Assembly: GCA_046483025.1 (NCBI GenBank)
Contig: JAWODZ010000250.1
Location: 1 to 15,518, forward strand
Reading direction: 5' to 3'
Origin: CAYUAG01 sp046483025
GTDB lineage: Bacteria; Zhuqueibacterota; QNDG01; CAYUAG01
DNA length: 15,518 nucleotides
Shown here piece after piece: positions 7,907 to 13,701 of this stretch. Both the position numbers and the translations under genes were made by a program. Below the pieces are notes generated by a model. It did no database searches, was not told where the DNA came from, and saw only the letters and a program-made list of their open reading frames with translations. Within the stretch, counting starts at the first letter, position 1, and each line of letters opens with the position of its first letter.

Positions 7907-8533
7907 ATGAAATCGTATAGAATATTTTTAATTTTTTTTATTGTAGTATTTTTAATTGGCTGTGCTGCTCAAAACAAAATGAGATATGGGTTATTTGATT
8001 TCTCATACCAGGGAAAGAATTACAAAATAGAAAGTTATACTCCACCAAAAGGAAGTGGTAATAACTTTTTAGTATTGAAAAAAGATAAAAAAATTGTTTT
8101 TAAAGCAATTGATAAAGAGCAAAATGGATATATAGATAAAATATTGATAGGTGATATATCTTTAAAAAAAGCACGAGAAATATATTCAAATGGATTGCAA
8201 AAATGTTCAGAAAGTGGTAATATGGAAACCAAAACTTTTAAAAAAAGTTACACTAATGAAGATATTGGCAATAAATATTTCATTGCAACTTATTCTTTGA
8301 ATTCGGATGAAGTGTATAATAAATTCACCATAATAAAAAAAATAAATATGGAAATTAATAATGAGTTAGTGTTTATTGATAATCTTGCTGATGGTACCTT
8401 AAACCAAGTTATCAAAGGGCCGGTTGATATAAATGATTATCAGGATATTTATAAAAAAATATTGGAAAGGGGAGTTAAATTTGGTGAAATCAATAAAGTC
8501 GAAGGCAAATATTGGGTAGTTACAAATAAGTAA
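7907..8533 (+). CDS. Small lipoprotein of unknown function
   Basis: This 208-residue protein begins with a basic residue, a hydrophobic run and the lipobox LIGC, with Cys19 as the lipidated residue. The mature protein should be anchored to the outer or inner membrane facing the periplasm, or exposed at the surface. The body is rich in beta-forming residues and lysine. Residues 69-77 (DKEQNGYID) resemble the first part of a calcium-binding loop but lack the closing acidic residue of an EF-hand. I do not recognise the family. GGGAGGA lies about eight bases upstream of the ATG, one of the strongest ribosome-binding sites here. It is the last gene before a strong terminator and lies 43 bases after the STN-TonB gene, so it probably belongs to the same signalling operon as sensor, partner or output. 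The gene is noticeably AT-rich. Confidence 0.87.
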   Translation: MKSYRIFLIFFIVVFLIGCAAQNKMRYGLFDFSYQGKNYKIESYTPPKGSGNNFLVLKKDKKIVFKAIDKEQNGYIDKILIGDISLKKAREIYSNGLQKCSESGNMETKTFKKSYTNEDIGNKYFIATYSLNSDEVYNKFTIIKKINMEINNELVFIDNLADGTLNQVIKGPVDINDYQDIYKKILERGVKFGEINKVEGKYWVVTNK

Positions 8534-8562
8534 ATTAATTATAATTTCTTTACTAGTAACTT

Positions 8563-8595
8563 AAAAAAGTCTCTTTATGGTAAAGAGACTTTTTT
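8563..8595 (+). terminator. Rho-independent terminator closing the sigma-FecR-STN/TonB-lipoprotein unit
   Basis: Positions 8563-8577 and 8581-8595 pair over 15 bases around a TGG loop. The core GTCTCTTTA/TAAAGAGAC is flanked by an A-run and a T-run, giving a hairpin with a U-tract. The A-run on the other side makes it potentially bidirectional. It lies 29 bases after the lipoprotein stop codon. Confidence 0.9.
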
Positions 8596-8596
8596 A

Positions 8597-8625
8597 TTGA
8601 TTTATTTCTTTATAGTTAATATATT
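8597..8625 (+). promoter_or_regulatory. Putative sigma-70 promoter of the alcohol dehydrogenase gene
   Basis: TTGATT (8597-8602) and TATATT (8620-8625) are separated by 17 bases, directly after the terminator of the preceding unit. Transcription would start near 8632, about 40 bases before the chosen ATG at 8672. That start site also excludes translation from the first in-frame ATG as the main product, because that ATG has no ribosome-binding site. Confidence 0.5.
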
Positions 8626-8671
8626 TCTTAAAATTTGATACATGAATTTTTGCGTAATAGGAGGAAATGGT

Positions 8672-9700
8672 ATGAAGGCAATGATCATGAAGAATGTAAG
8701 CGATTTACACAAAACCACTACACCTCTTGAAATGGTTGATTTACCAATTCCTGAGCCCAAAAGGCAAGATTTATTACTTAAGGTTAAAGCCTGTGGAGTC
8801 TGTCATACTGAGATTGATGAGATTGAAGGACGGACTCCTCCCCGAAAATTTCCGGTTGTACCAGGACATGAAGTCATTGGAGTAATTAAAAAAATAGGAC
8901 CAGAGGTTACAAAGTTTACAATTGGTCAACGAGTGGGAGTAGGATGGATATTCTCATCCTGTCTGAATTGTAAATACTGTAAAAATGGTAATGAGAATCT
9001 TTGTAATGATTTTGTTGCTACCGGAAGAGATATTAATGGGGGATATGCTGAATATATGGTAGTTAATGAAAATTTTGCCTTTTCAATCCCGGATATATAT
9101 ACCGATTCTCAAGCCGCCCCTTTGATGTGTGCCGGAGCCATAGGATATCGTGCACTGAATTTAACCAAGATCGAAAATGGAGAAAATATTGGATTAACAG
9201 GTTTTGGTGCTTCAGCTCATTTAGTGTTGAAAATGGTACAATATATTTTCCCTGATACAAAAATTTATGTTTTTGCCAGAAATAAAAAAGAAAGGGAATT
9301 TGCCAGACAATTAGGAGCAGTATGGACGGGTGATACCGAGGATTGTTCTCCGGAAAAACTGCATGCTATAATTGATACAACCCCGGTATGGAAACCGGTT
9401 GTGGAAGCGATGAAAAATTTAAATGCAGGCGGAAGATTGGTTATAAATGCTGTGCGTAAGGAAGATATTGATAAAGAATATCTTTTGCAGATAGATTATA
9501 CCTGTGATTTATGGTTGGAAAAGGAAATCAAAAGTGTAGCTAATGTTGCAAGAGGTGATCTAAGTGGTTTTCTAAAACTTGCTGCTGAGATGTCATTGAA
9601 ACCTGAAATTCAGGAGTATGATCTCAAAGATGCTAATAAAGCCTTAACTGAGTTGAAAGCCGGAGGTGTGAGAGGAGCAAAGGTATTAACCATTCCATAA
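8672..9700 (+). CDS. Zinc-dependent alcohol dehydrogenase family protein
   Basis: This 342-residue medium-chain dehydrogenase (GroES-like fold followed by a Rossmann fold) should oxidise an alcohol or reduce an aldehyde with NAD(P)(H) in the cytoplasm. Catalytic zinc ligands are C41 (CGVCHTE), H66/E67 (PGHEV) and C153 (LMCAGA). The structural zinc is held by C97, C100, C103 and C111 (CLNCKYC onward). The nucleotide-binding turn is TGFGASAH, residues 176-183, and the protein ends with RGAKVLTIP. This combination matches a bacterial zinc alcohol dehydrogenase subgroup; the substrate is not determinable. The ATG at 8672 is chosen over the in-frame ATG at 8642 because a perfect AGGAGG (8659-8664) lies seven bases before it and family members start with MKAM. 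Its last 15 bases overlap the end of the convergent Mut7-C gene. Confidence 0.94.
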   Translation: MKAMIMKNVSDLHKTTTPLEMVDLPIPEPKRQDLLLKVKACGVCHTEIDEIEGRTPPRKFPVVPGHEVIGVIKKIGPEVTKFTIGQRVGVGWIFSSCLNCKYCKNGNENLCNDFVATGRDINGGYAEYMVVNENFAFSIPDIYTDSQAAPLMCAGAIGYRALNLTKIENGENIGLTGFGASAHLVLKMVQYIFPDTKIYVFARNKKEREFARQLGAVWTGDTEDCSPEKLHAIIDTTPVWKPVVEAMKNLNAGGRLVINAVRKEDIDKEYLLQIDYTCDLWLEKEIKSVANVARGDLSGFLKLAAEMSLKPEIQEYDLKDANKALTELKAGGVRGAKVLTIP

Positions 9701-10450
9701 GCTTTGCTGATTTATTATCAAATTAATTTTATTTTTCATTTTTTTAAAATGAGACCCTTTCCAGTAAATTTTTTTACATTTAGAACATTGAAAGAATTCA
9801 TTAAAATTTTTTTTTGTTTTAGGAAGAAGGTACTCATCTATCTCATTTTTTTTTACTGTAACTATTTTCCCATTGCACATCAAACATCTTGTAAATGGTT
9901 TGATCTGAGTTTTTAAATCGAAACGTTTAATAATCTCTCGAAGCTGAAGTTCAGGATAAGTATTCCTTATCCAGTAACCATGAGTAACTGTTTTGTTTTT
10001 TAATAGTGCTTTATTCCGGGTGAGAATTATTCGATGTTCTTGTCTGGAAATTTTGATAATTTGTTTGTTTTTATAATTATTTTTATAGAGTGTATCAAAT
10101 CCTAATATTCTAAGATTTTTTGCCAGCTTACCTAGCTGGACATCAAGGATAAATTTAGTTTTTCTCAATGGTTTTTGACGAAGTTTTTGTACTGAGGAAA
10201 TATCTATACTTTCAAATTCAGGATAGACTGCAATGAAATCTCTGTCATGAAGTTGATAGCTGAAATCAACAGATTTTGAATTGGCAATAATAAGATCAAC
10301 TTCAGTGTGAGGAATTCCCATGGCCTCGATAGCATCTTTAACTGATGGATTACCTTTAAATTTATATTGTAATGATTTTTTTTTATATTCATAAGGAAGA
10401 AAATCATTTAATTCTTGATAAAAACGAAATTTTGCAGTGTAAAGAGGCAT
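9686..10450 (-). CDS. Mut7-C domain protein: ubiquitin-like plus degenerate PIN-like RNase domain and zinc knuckles
   Basis: This 254-residue protein starts with a beta-grasp, ThiS-like domain (residues about 1-80, FRFYQELNDFLP and HDRDFIAVYP). A Mut7-C domain follows (about 97-240), with FILDVQLGKLAKNLRILGFDT, two CxxC pairs (C189/C192 in CLMC, C222/C225 in CSKC) and the terminal IYWKGSHF. Mut7-C is regarded as a PIN-like ribonuclease fold. D103 remains, but the segments where relatives carry aspartates read NNYKNK (about 124-129) and LTRNK (N146), so catalysis is doubtful. The ATG at 10450 is preferred over an in-frame TTG at 10462 because relatives begin close to the FRFY strand; neither has a clear ribosome-binding site. 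It lies 151 bases after the M20 peptidase gene on the same strand and overlaps the dehydrogenase gene tail to tail. Confidence 0.88.
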   Translation of the reverse strand: MPLYTAKFRFYQELNDFLPYEYKKKSLQYKFKGNPSVKDAIEAMGIPHTEVDLIIANSKSVDFSYQLHDRDFIAVYPEFESIDISSVQKLRQKPLRKTKFILDVQLGKLAKNLRILGFDTLYKNNYKNKQIIKISRQEHRIILTRNKALLKNKTVTHGYWIRNTYPELQLREIIKRFDLKTQIKPFTRCLMCNGKIVTVKKNEIDEYLLPKTKKNFNEFFQCSKCKKIYWKGSHFKKMKNKINLIINQQSLWNG

Positions 10451-10461
10451 GGTTATAATCA

Positions 10462-10477
10462 AATTCTATTTAGAATT
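10462..10477. promoter_or_regulatory. Perfect inverted repeat just upstream of the Mut7-C gene
   Basis: AATTCTA (10462-10468) and TAGAATT (10471-10477) are perfect complements separated by TT, ending 11 bases before the start codon. In mRNA it would form a small, AT-rich hairpin in the expected ribosome-binding region; in DNA it could be an operator. No SD sequence is visible there. This may be functional or a chance palindrome. Confidence 0.3.
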
Positions 10478-10601
10478 ATAGATATAGTATTACATAAATT
10501 AATTTAATAAACAAAGGTTTATGGCTGGGATATGACTAAAATTAGAATATGTATCTATTAATACCTAGTCTGAGATATGGTAATTGACTACTGATTTTAT
10601 T

Positions 10602-11840
10602 CTATTTTTGTAAAAATATATGGGCAAAGACACAGGCATCATTAATAGCATTCTCAATTTTACAATATTCATTTGGTCCGTGAAGTGTGTCATCAAGATT
10701 GCTCCAGCATACAGCAGGCAGGCCTGCTCTCCTGAAATAAGCAGCAACCGTACCGCCACCTATTCCCAAAGGTTTAGCATCTCTTCCCTGAACGTCTTTC
10801 ACTGCTTTTTTTATTGCTTTTACCACCGGGGCATCAGCAGGGGTGGGAGTAGGTGCTTTTACATCCTGGGGGAAAGAAACTTCAATAGTTACTTTAAAAT
10901 TTTTTTCAATTTCCCTTGTAAATGTATTTATTCGTTTTTTTATTCTATCCATAGAATAATGAGGGAGAATTCTACAGTCGAAGTAAACAATATCCTCTCC
11001 AGGAATTGTGTTTATATTGGGTACATTGTTTTCTTTTTTTGTTGGTTCAAAAGTTGAGATGGGCGGATCATAGAGTTTATCCTTTTTATTGAAAATTTCA
11101 TACAGCTGATTCATTTTAACTGTTAAATATGCCGAAGCTTTATGTGCATTTACACCCTTTTCAGGAGTTGAACCGTGAGTTTGCTTGCCTTGCACAACAA
11201 ATTTAATCCAGAGTATTGATTTCTCTGCAACTTCAATTTCTACTCCTTGGGGATCTCCTGCATCAGGAATAAGAATTAAATCATTTTTTTTAAATAGATC
11301 GGATTTTTCTTTTAATACATGTTGGATGCCAAATTTTGATCCATTTTCTTCATCTGCAACAATAGCTAAACCAATAGTATATTCCGGTATTATATTTAAT
11401 TGATTGAAAGCTTTTAATGTCATCAGTGCAGAAACAAGTCCTTGTTGATTATCCTCGGTACCGCGTCCATACAGTTTTCCTTCTTTTACAATAACTTTAT
11501 AAGGATCAGTATCCCACTTGGATAAATCTCCGGGAGGGACAACATCCATGTGAGCCATAATCCAAATTGTTTTTTTATCAGTTTTGCCTTTGAATTTTAC
11601 TATGAGATTTGGTCGATATCCCTTTTTAACCCTATCATCAGTAGCATTGATTTTTTCGATTGAATCATAATTTAATTCATTAATCAGAGTTTCGATATAC
11701 TTTGCTTTTTCGGCTTCTCCATCACCATCACTTTCAGGAGCAAGAGCCGGGATAGAAGTAAGTTTGGTTTGGATCTCAATTAAATAATTTTTATAGGTTT
11801 TTATTTTTTTTATAATTTTTTTTAGATTATTATCAATCAT
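10602..11840 (-). CDS. M20-family metallopeptidase / metallohydrolase (ArgE/DapE/carboxypeptidase group)
   Basis: This 412-residue cytoplasmic enzyme has complete M20 di-zinc machinery: H97 and D99 in AHMDVVPPGD, bridging D130 in RGTEDNQQG, catalytic base E164 and ligand E165 in ADEENGS, D193 in IPDAG and H387 in DDTLHGPNE. The dimerisation domain lies in the middle, near THGSTPEKGVNAHKAS. The family hydrolyses amide bonds in dipeptides or N-acyl amino acids; its length suits the unspecified M20 group often annotated as succinyl-diaminopimelate desuccinylase-like, but the substrate is unknown. The ATG at 11840 is chosen over the in-frame ATG at 11852 because GGAGGT (minus strand, 11845-11850) lies four bases before it and overlaps the earlier ATG. 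With the DPP4-like protease and OPT transporter it would fit peptide use, but those genes are 6 kb away. Confidence 0.94.
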   Translation of the reverse strand: MIDNNLKKIIKKIKTYKNYLIEIQTKLTSIPALAPESDGDGEAEKAKYIETLINELNYDSIEKINATDDRVKKGYRPNLIVKFKGKTDKKTIWIMAHMDVVPPGDLSKWDTDPYKVIVKEGKLYGRGTEDNQQGLVSALMTLKAFNQLNIIPEYTIGLAIVADEENGSKFGIQHVLKEKSDLFKKNDLILIPDAGDPQGVEIEVAEKSILWIKFVVQGKQTHGSTPEKGVNAHKASAYLTVKMNQLYEIFNKKDKLYDPPISTFEPTKKENNVPNINTIPGEDIVYFDCRILPHYSMDRIKKRINTFTREIEKNFKVTIEVSFPQDVKAPTPTPADAPVVKAIKKAVKDVQGRDAKPLGIGGGTVAAYFRRAGLPAVCWSNLDDTLHGPNEYCKIENAINDACVFAHIFLQK

Positions 11841-11864
11841 TCCGACCTCCATATGTATAAAAAA

Positions 11865-11893
11865 AATATAAATATAATTTTATAAATAAACAA
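11865..11893 (-). promoter_or_regulatory. Putative sigma-70 promoter of the M20 peptidase gene
   Basis: On the minus strand, TTGTTT (11888-11893) and TATATT (11865-11870) are separated by 17 bases. RNA would start near 11858, giving a leader of about 18 bases that contains the GGAGGT ribosome-binding site. The flanks are very AT-rich, so chance matches are possible. Confidence 0.45.
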
Positions 11894-11927
11894 GATATTT
11901 ATAAAATTTGTGTAAAAAATATTTGCT

Positions 11928-11956
11928 TTTTTATTTTTTTTTTAATATTTTATAAT
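11928..11956 (+). promoter_or_regulatory. Putative promoter of tRNA-Arg and the genes downstream
   Basis: A consensus -10 hexamer TATAAT lies at 11951-11956, nine bases before the first tRNA base, so RNA would begin almost at the mature 5' end. The -35 is weak: TTTTTA at 11928-11933 has 17-base spacing, while the better-looking TTGCTT (11923-11928) has 22-base spacing. Confidence 0.45.
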
Positions 11957-11964
11957 TAATATTA

Positions 11965-12038
11965 GCCCCAGTAGCTCAGGAGGATAGAGCACCGGTTTCC
12001 TAAACCGGGTGTCGCAGGTTCGAATCCTGCTTGGGGTA
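11965..12038 (+). tRNA. tRNA-Arg (anticodon CCT)
   Basis: The 74-base cloverleaf has acceptor strands GCCCCAG and TTGGGGT, with G-T pairs at both ends of the stem. The D stem is GCTC/GAGC, the anticodon stem CCGGT/ACCGG with loop TTCCTAA, the variable region GTGTC, and the T arm GCAGG/CCTGC with loop TTCGAAT. Loop positions 3-5 (11999-12001) are CCT, which reads the arginine codon AGG. The discriminator is A12038, and CCA is not encoded (the next bases are CAG), so it must be added enzymatically. The CheY-like gene starts 40 bases downstream with no terminator visible, so a joint primary transcript is possible. Confidence 0.95.
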
Positions 12039-12077
12039 CAGGGTTAAATTATTAATTATTATTTTGATGAGGGCAGT

Positions 12078-12443
12078 ATGAAAGAAAAAATATTAATTGT
12101 AGATGATGTGGATACAATTGCCCGCGTCTATGCTCGTTTTCTGGAAAAAAAAGGGTATACAGTTGATATTGCTTTTAATGGTAATGAAGCGTTGCAAACA
12201 TGGGCAGAATTTCAACCTGATTTAGTGATAACAGATATTCGAATGCCCAATATGAGTGGTTTTGAATTGGCGAATCAATTACGAAAGAAAAAACCTGACC
12301 AGAAAATAATATTAATGACTGGTTATGCTAACGAAGCAGAGGTTTTAGCTCAACAAGAAGATCATGGTTTTCCGTTTTTTACTAAACCGGCTGATTTACA
12401 AACCACCGTATGGAATCTTGTAAGGCAAGTATTAAGCGAGTAA
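12078..12443 (+). CDS. Single-domain CheY-like response regulator
   Basis: The 121-residue protein is a complete receiver domain and nothing else. D9/D10 (IVDDVD) bind magnesium, D53 (ITDIRMP) is the phospho-acceptor, T81 (MTGYAN) and K103 (FTKPAD) complete the switch. With no output domain it should act by binding a partner when phosphorylated; no kinase is encoded nearby. GAGGG stands four bases before the ATG. It lies between tRNA-Arg and the TPR gene, with only 22 bases to the latter, so these two proteins are probably made together; a link between phospho-signalling and the membrane TPR protein is an inference from position only. Confidence 0.94.
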   Translation: MKEKILIVDDVDTIARVYARFLEKKGYTVDIAFNGNEALQTWAEFQPDLVITDIRMPNMSGFELANQLRKKKPDQKIILMTGYANEAEVLAQQEDHGFPFFTKPADLQTTVWNLVRQVLSE

Positions 12444-12465
12444 ATTTTTATTTATTGGGGAGAAC

Positions 12466-13134
12466 ATGTTAAAACCACGTAAACGATTAACAAAACGTGA
12501 AATTAAAGAAGACCCATTAGTTACTAAATATATTCAGGTTAAACAATTTTGGTTACATCACCACAAAGAGTTTAACATTATTTTTGGTGTTATTGCTGTC
12601 GTTGTGATTGTAGGTTTTTTAATGATGAGGAGTAAAAAGAGTGCTGAAATAAAAGCAAATTCCAAACTTGTAGTTCCTGAAACGTATTATCATCTCAATA
12701 ATTATGAAAGGTCAATACCTGAATTAAAGTCAATTATCGAACAGTATCCCGGAACTCATCCTGCAGGTATGGCTGTTTTTTTTCTTGCCAATGCTTATTA
12801 TAATCAGAGGCAATATAATGAAGCAATTAACTATTTTGATATTTATTTGGATGATTACTCTGATGATGCTATTTTTATTTCTTCCAGTCTGTCCGGAAAA
12901 GCAGCATGCATGGAAAATATGGAAAATTATGGAGAAGCTGCAGAATTATATTTTAAAGCTGCAAAAAAATTTCCACATCATTATATGAGTCCCTATAATG
13001 TAATACATGCTGTACGTTGTTTTAAGTTTGCAGGAATGGATGATAGAGGAAGAGAACTCTGTGAATATGCCATAGATAAGTATCCTGATTCTCCTGTTAA
13101 ACAAAAAGCTGAATATTTTGCAAAAGTTTTATAA
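12466..13134 (+). CDS. Membrane-anchored TPR-repeat protein
   Basis: The 222-residue protein has a charged cytoplasmic N-terminus (RKRLTKREIKEDPLVTKYI), a membrane helix at about residues 36-54, and a periplasmic part made of helical hairpins typical of tetratricopeptide repeats. Units are at about 68-94, 100-132, 141-171 and 177-207, with the spacing of alanine, tyrosine and proline seen in QYNEAINYFDIYLDDY and NYGEAAELYFKAAKKFP. The basic N-terminal motif followed by one helix and TPRs occurs in several FCB-group proteins, from memory. TPRs bind proteins, so it is probably a scaffold in the envelope; the partner is unknown. GGGGAG is just upstream of the ATG. It follows the CheY-like gene by 22 bases, and an AT-rich hairpin follows its stop. 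Confidence 0.88.
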   Translation: MLKPRKRLTKREIKEDPLVTKYIQVKQFWLHHHKEFNIIFGVIAVVVIVGFLMMRSKKSAEIKANSKLVVPETYYHLNNYERSIPELKSIIEQYPGTHPAGMAVFFLANAYYNQRQYNEAINYFDIYLDDYSDDAIFISSSLSGKAACMENMENYGEAAELYFKAAKKFPHHYMSPYNVIHAVRCFKFAGMDDRGRELCEYAIDKYPDSPVKQKAEYFAKVL

Positions 13135-13136
13135 AG

Positions 13137-13157
13137 AAGAAATAATTTTTATTTCTT
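13137..13157 (+). terminator. AT-rich hairpin after the TPR gene
   Basis: AAGAAATAA (13137-13145) and TTATTTCTT (13149-13157) are perfect 9-base complements with a TTT loop, three bases after the TPR stop codon. The stem is weak (two G-C pairs), and the ten-T run begins only at 13169, so it may be an inefficient terminator or a chance palindrome. Confidence 0.3.
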
Positions 13158-13183
13158 GCAATTTTAGATTTTTTTTTTATATT
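13156..13183 (+). promoter_or_regulatory. Putative promoter of rimP-nusA-infB
   Basis: TTGCAA (13156-13161) and TATATT (13178-13183) are 16 bases apart, placing the transcription start near 13190, right at the base of the following hairpin. If this is the real start, the mRNA would carry a hairpin at its very 5' end. The region is AT-rich, so the match is only suggestive. Confidence 0.35.
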
Positions 13184-13192
13184 TAATTAGTT

Positions 13193-13218
13193 AGTGGGTT
13201 GCATTACCCACTTTTTTT
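13193..13218 (+). terminator. Intrinsic terminator-like hairpin in the rimP leader
   Basis: AGTGGGT (13193-13199) and ACCCACT (13206-13212) pair perfectly around a 6-base loop TGCATT, and the downstream arm runs into seven Ts (13212-13218). This is the classical terminator form, yet it ends only 13 bases before the rimP GTG and just before its GGGG ribosome-binding site. Any transcript entering rimP from upstream must pass it, so it may be an attenuator rather than a plain end. Confidence 0.75.
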
Positions 13219-13231
13219 ATGGGGAAAAAAG

Positions 13232-13687
13232 GTGAGAGTTAATGAAAAAATATTTAAATTGGTAAAAACTGTTATTTCAGAACAGGGATTAGAGCTGGTT
13301 GATGATATAATAACGTATAAAGGGGGTAATGCAAAAATTAAATTTTTAATTGATAGACCTGGAGGAGTTACACTTGATGAATGTGCGGAGGTGAGTAAAA
13401 AGATTTTAGAAATTTTAGACACACATGAACAAAGTCTTAATTTTAGTTCTTATCGATTAGAAGTTTCTTCTCCTGGTGAAGATTATCCTCTTACAACTGG
13501 TAAAGATTTTTCCCGGAAAATGGGAGAAAAAGTTTTAGTTAAATATTATAAGGATGACGAAATAAAAGAAATAACCGGAAAGATTGAAAATGTTGATGAT
13601 GAAAATCTTGCAATAGATCTAGGGGTAGATGTATTGACAGTCCCCATAAATAAAATTAAAGATGGTAAAATAAAGTATGATTTATAA
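13232..13687 (+). CDS. rimP: Ribosome maturation factor RimP
   Basis: This 151-residue protein is needed for 30S subunit assembly in the cytoplasm. The N-terminal domain has the typical EQGLELVD and the central VTLDECAEVSKKI; then YRLEVSSPGEDYPL marks the family signature, where the usual SSPGLDRPL is altered; an Sm-like beta barrel follows (about 90-151, GEKVLVKYY to INKIKDGKIKYDL). The start is GTG at 13232, giving MRVNEKIFKLV, with GGGG (13221-13224) seven bases upstream. An earlier in-frame TTG at 13199 lies inside the hairpin and is unlikely. nusA follows after 14 bases and infB after that, the conserved rimP-nusA-infB order known from many bacteria. Confidence 0.92.
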   Translation: MRVNEKIFKLVKTVISEQGLELVDDIITYKGGNAKIKFLIDRPGGVTLDECAEVSKKILEILDTHEQSLNFSSYRLEVSSPGEDYPLTTGKDFSRKMGEKVLVKYYKDDEIKEITGKIENVDDENLAIDLGVDVLTVPINKIKDGKIKYDL

Positions 13688-13701
13688 ATAAGGGATGTTG
13701 C

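Noticed and set aside
5139..8595. Search for a TonB-dependent receptor or SusC/SusD gene in the cassette
   Set aside because: No beta-barrel-sized frame or plug-domain motif is present on either strand; the only STN domain is in the STN-TonB_C protein.
9734..9756. Small hairpin TCATTTT/AAAATGA after the dehydrogenase gene
   Set aside because: It lies in the Mut7-C coding region, has a single G-C pair per side and no following T-run on either strand, so it is not a credible terminator.
10620..11057. 145-codon plus-strand open frame
   Set aside because: It is antisense to the M20 peptidase, whose di-zinc ligands are all in the minus-strand frame.
13137..13180. Long T-tract after the TPR gene as a strong terminator
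   Set aside because: The stem is AT-rich with only two G-C pairs and is separated from the ten-T run by 11 bases, so I list it only as a weak candidate.
13199..13231. TTG start giving an 11-residue extension of RimP
   Set aside because: The TTG lies within the terminator-like hairpin, has no ribosome-binding site, and the extra residues do not resemble RimP; GTG at 13232 has GGGG upstream.
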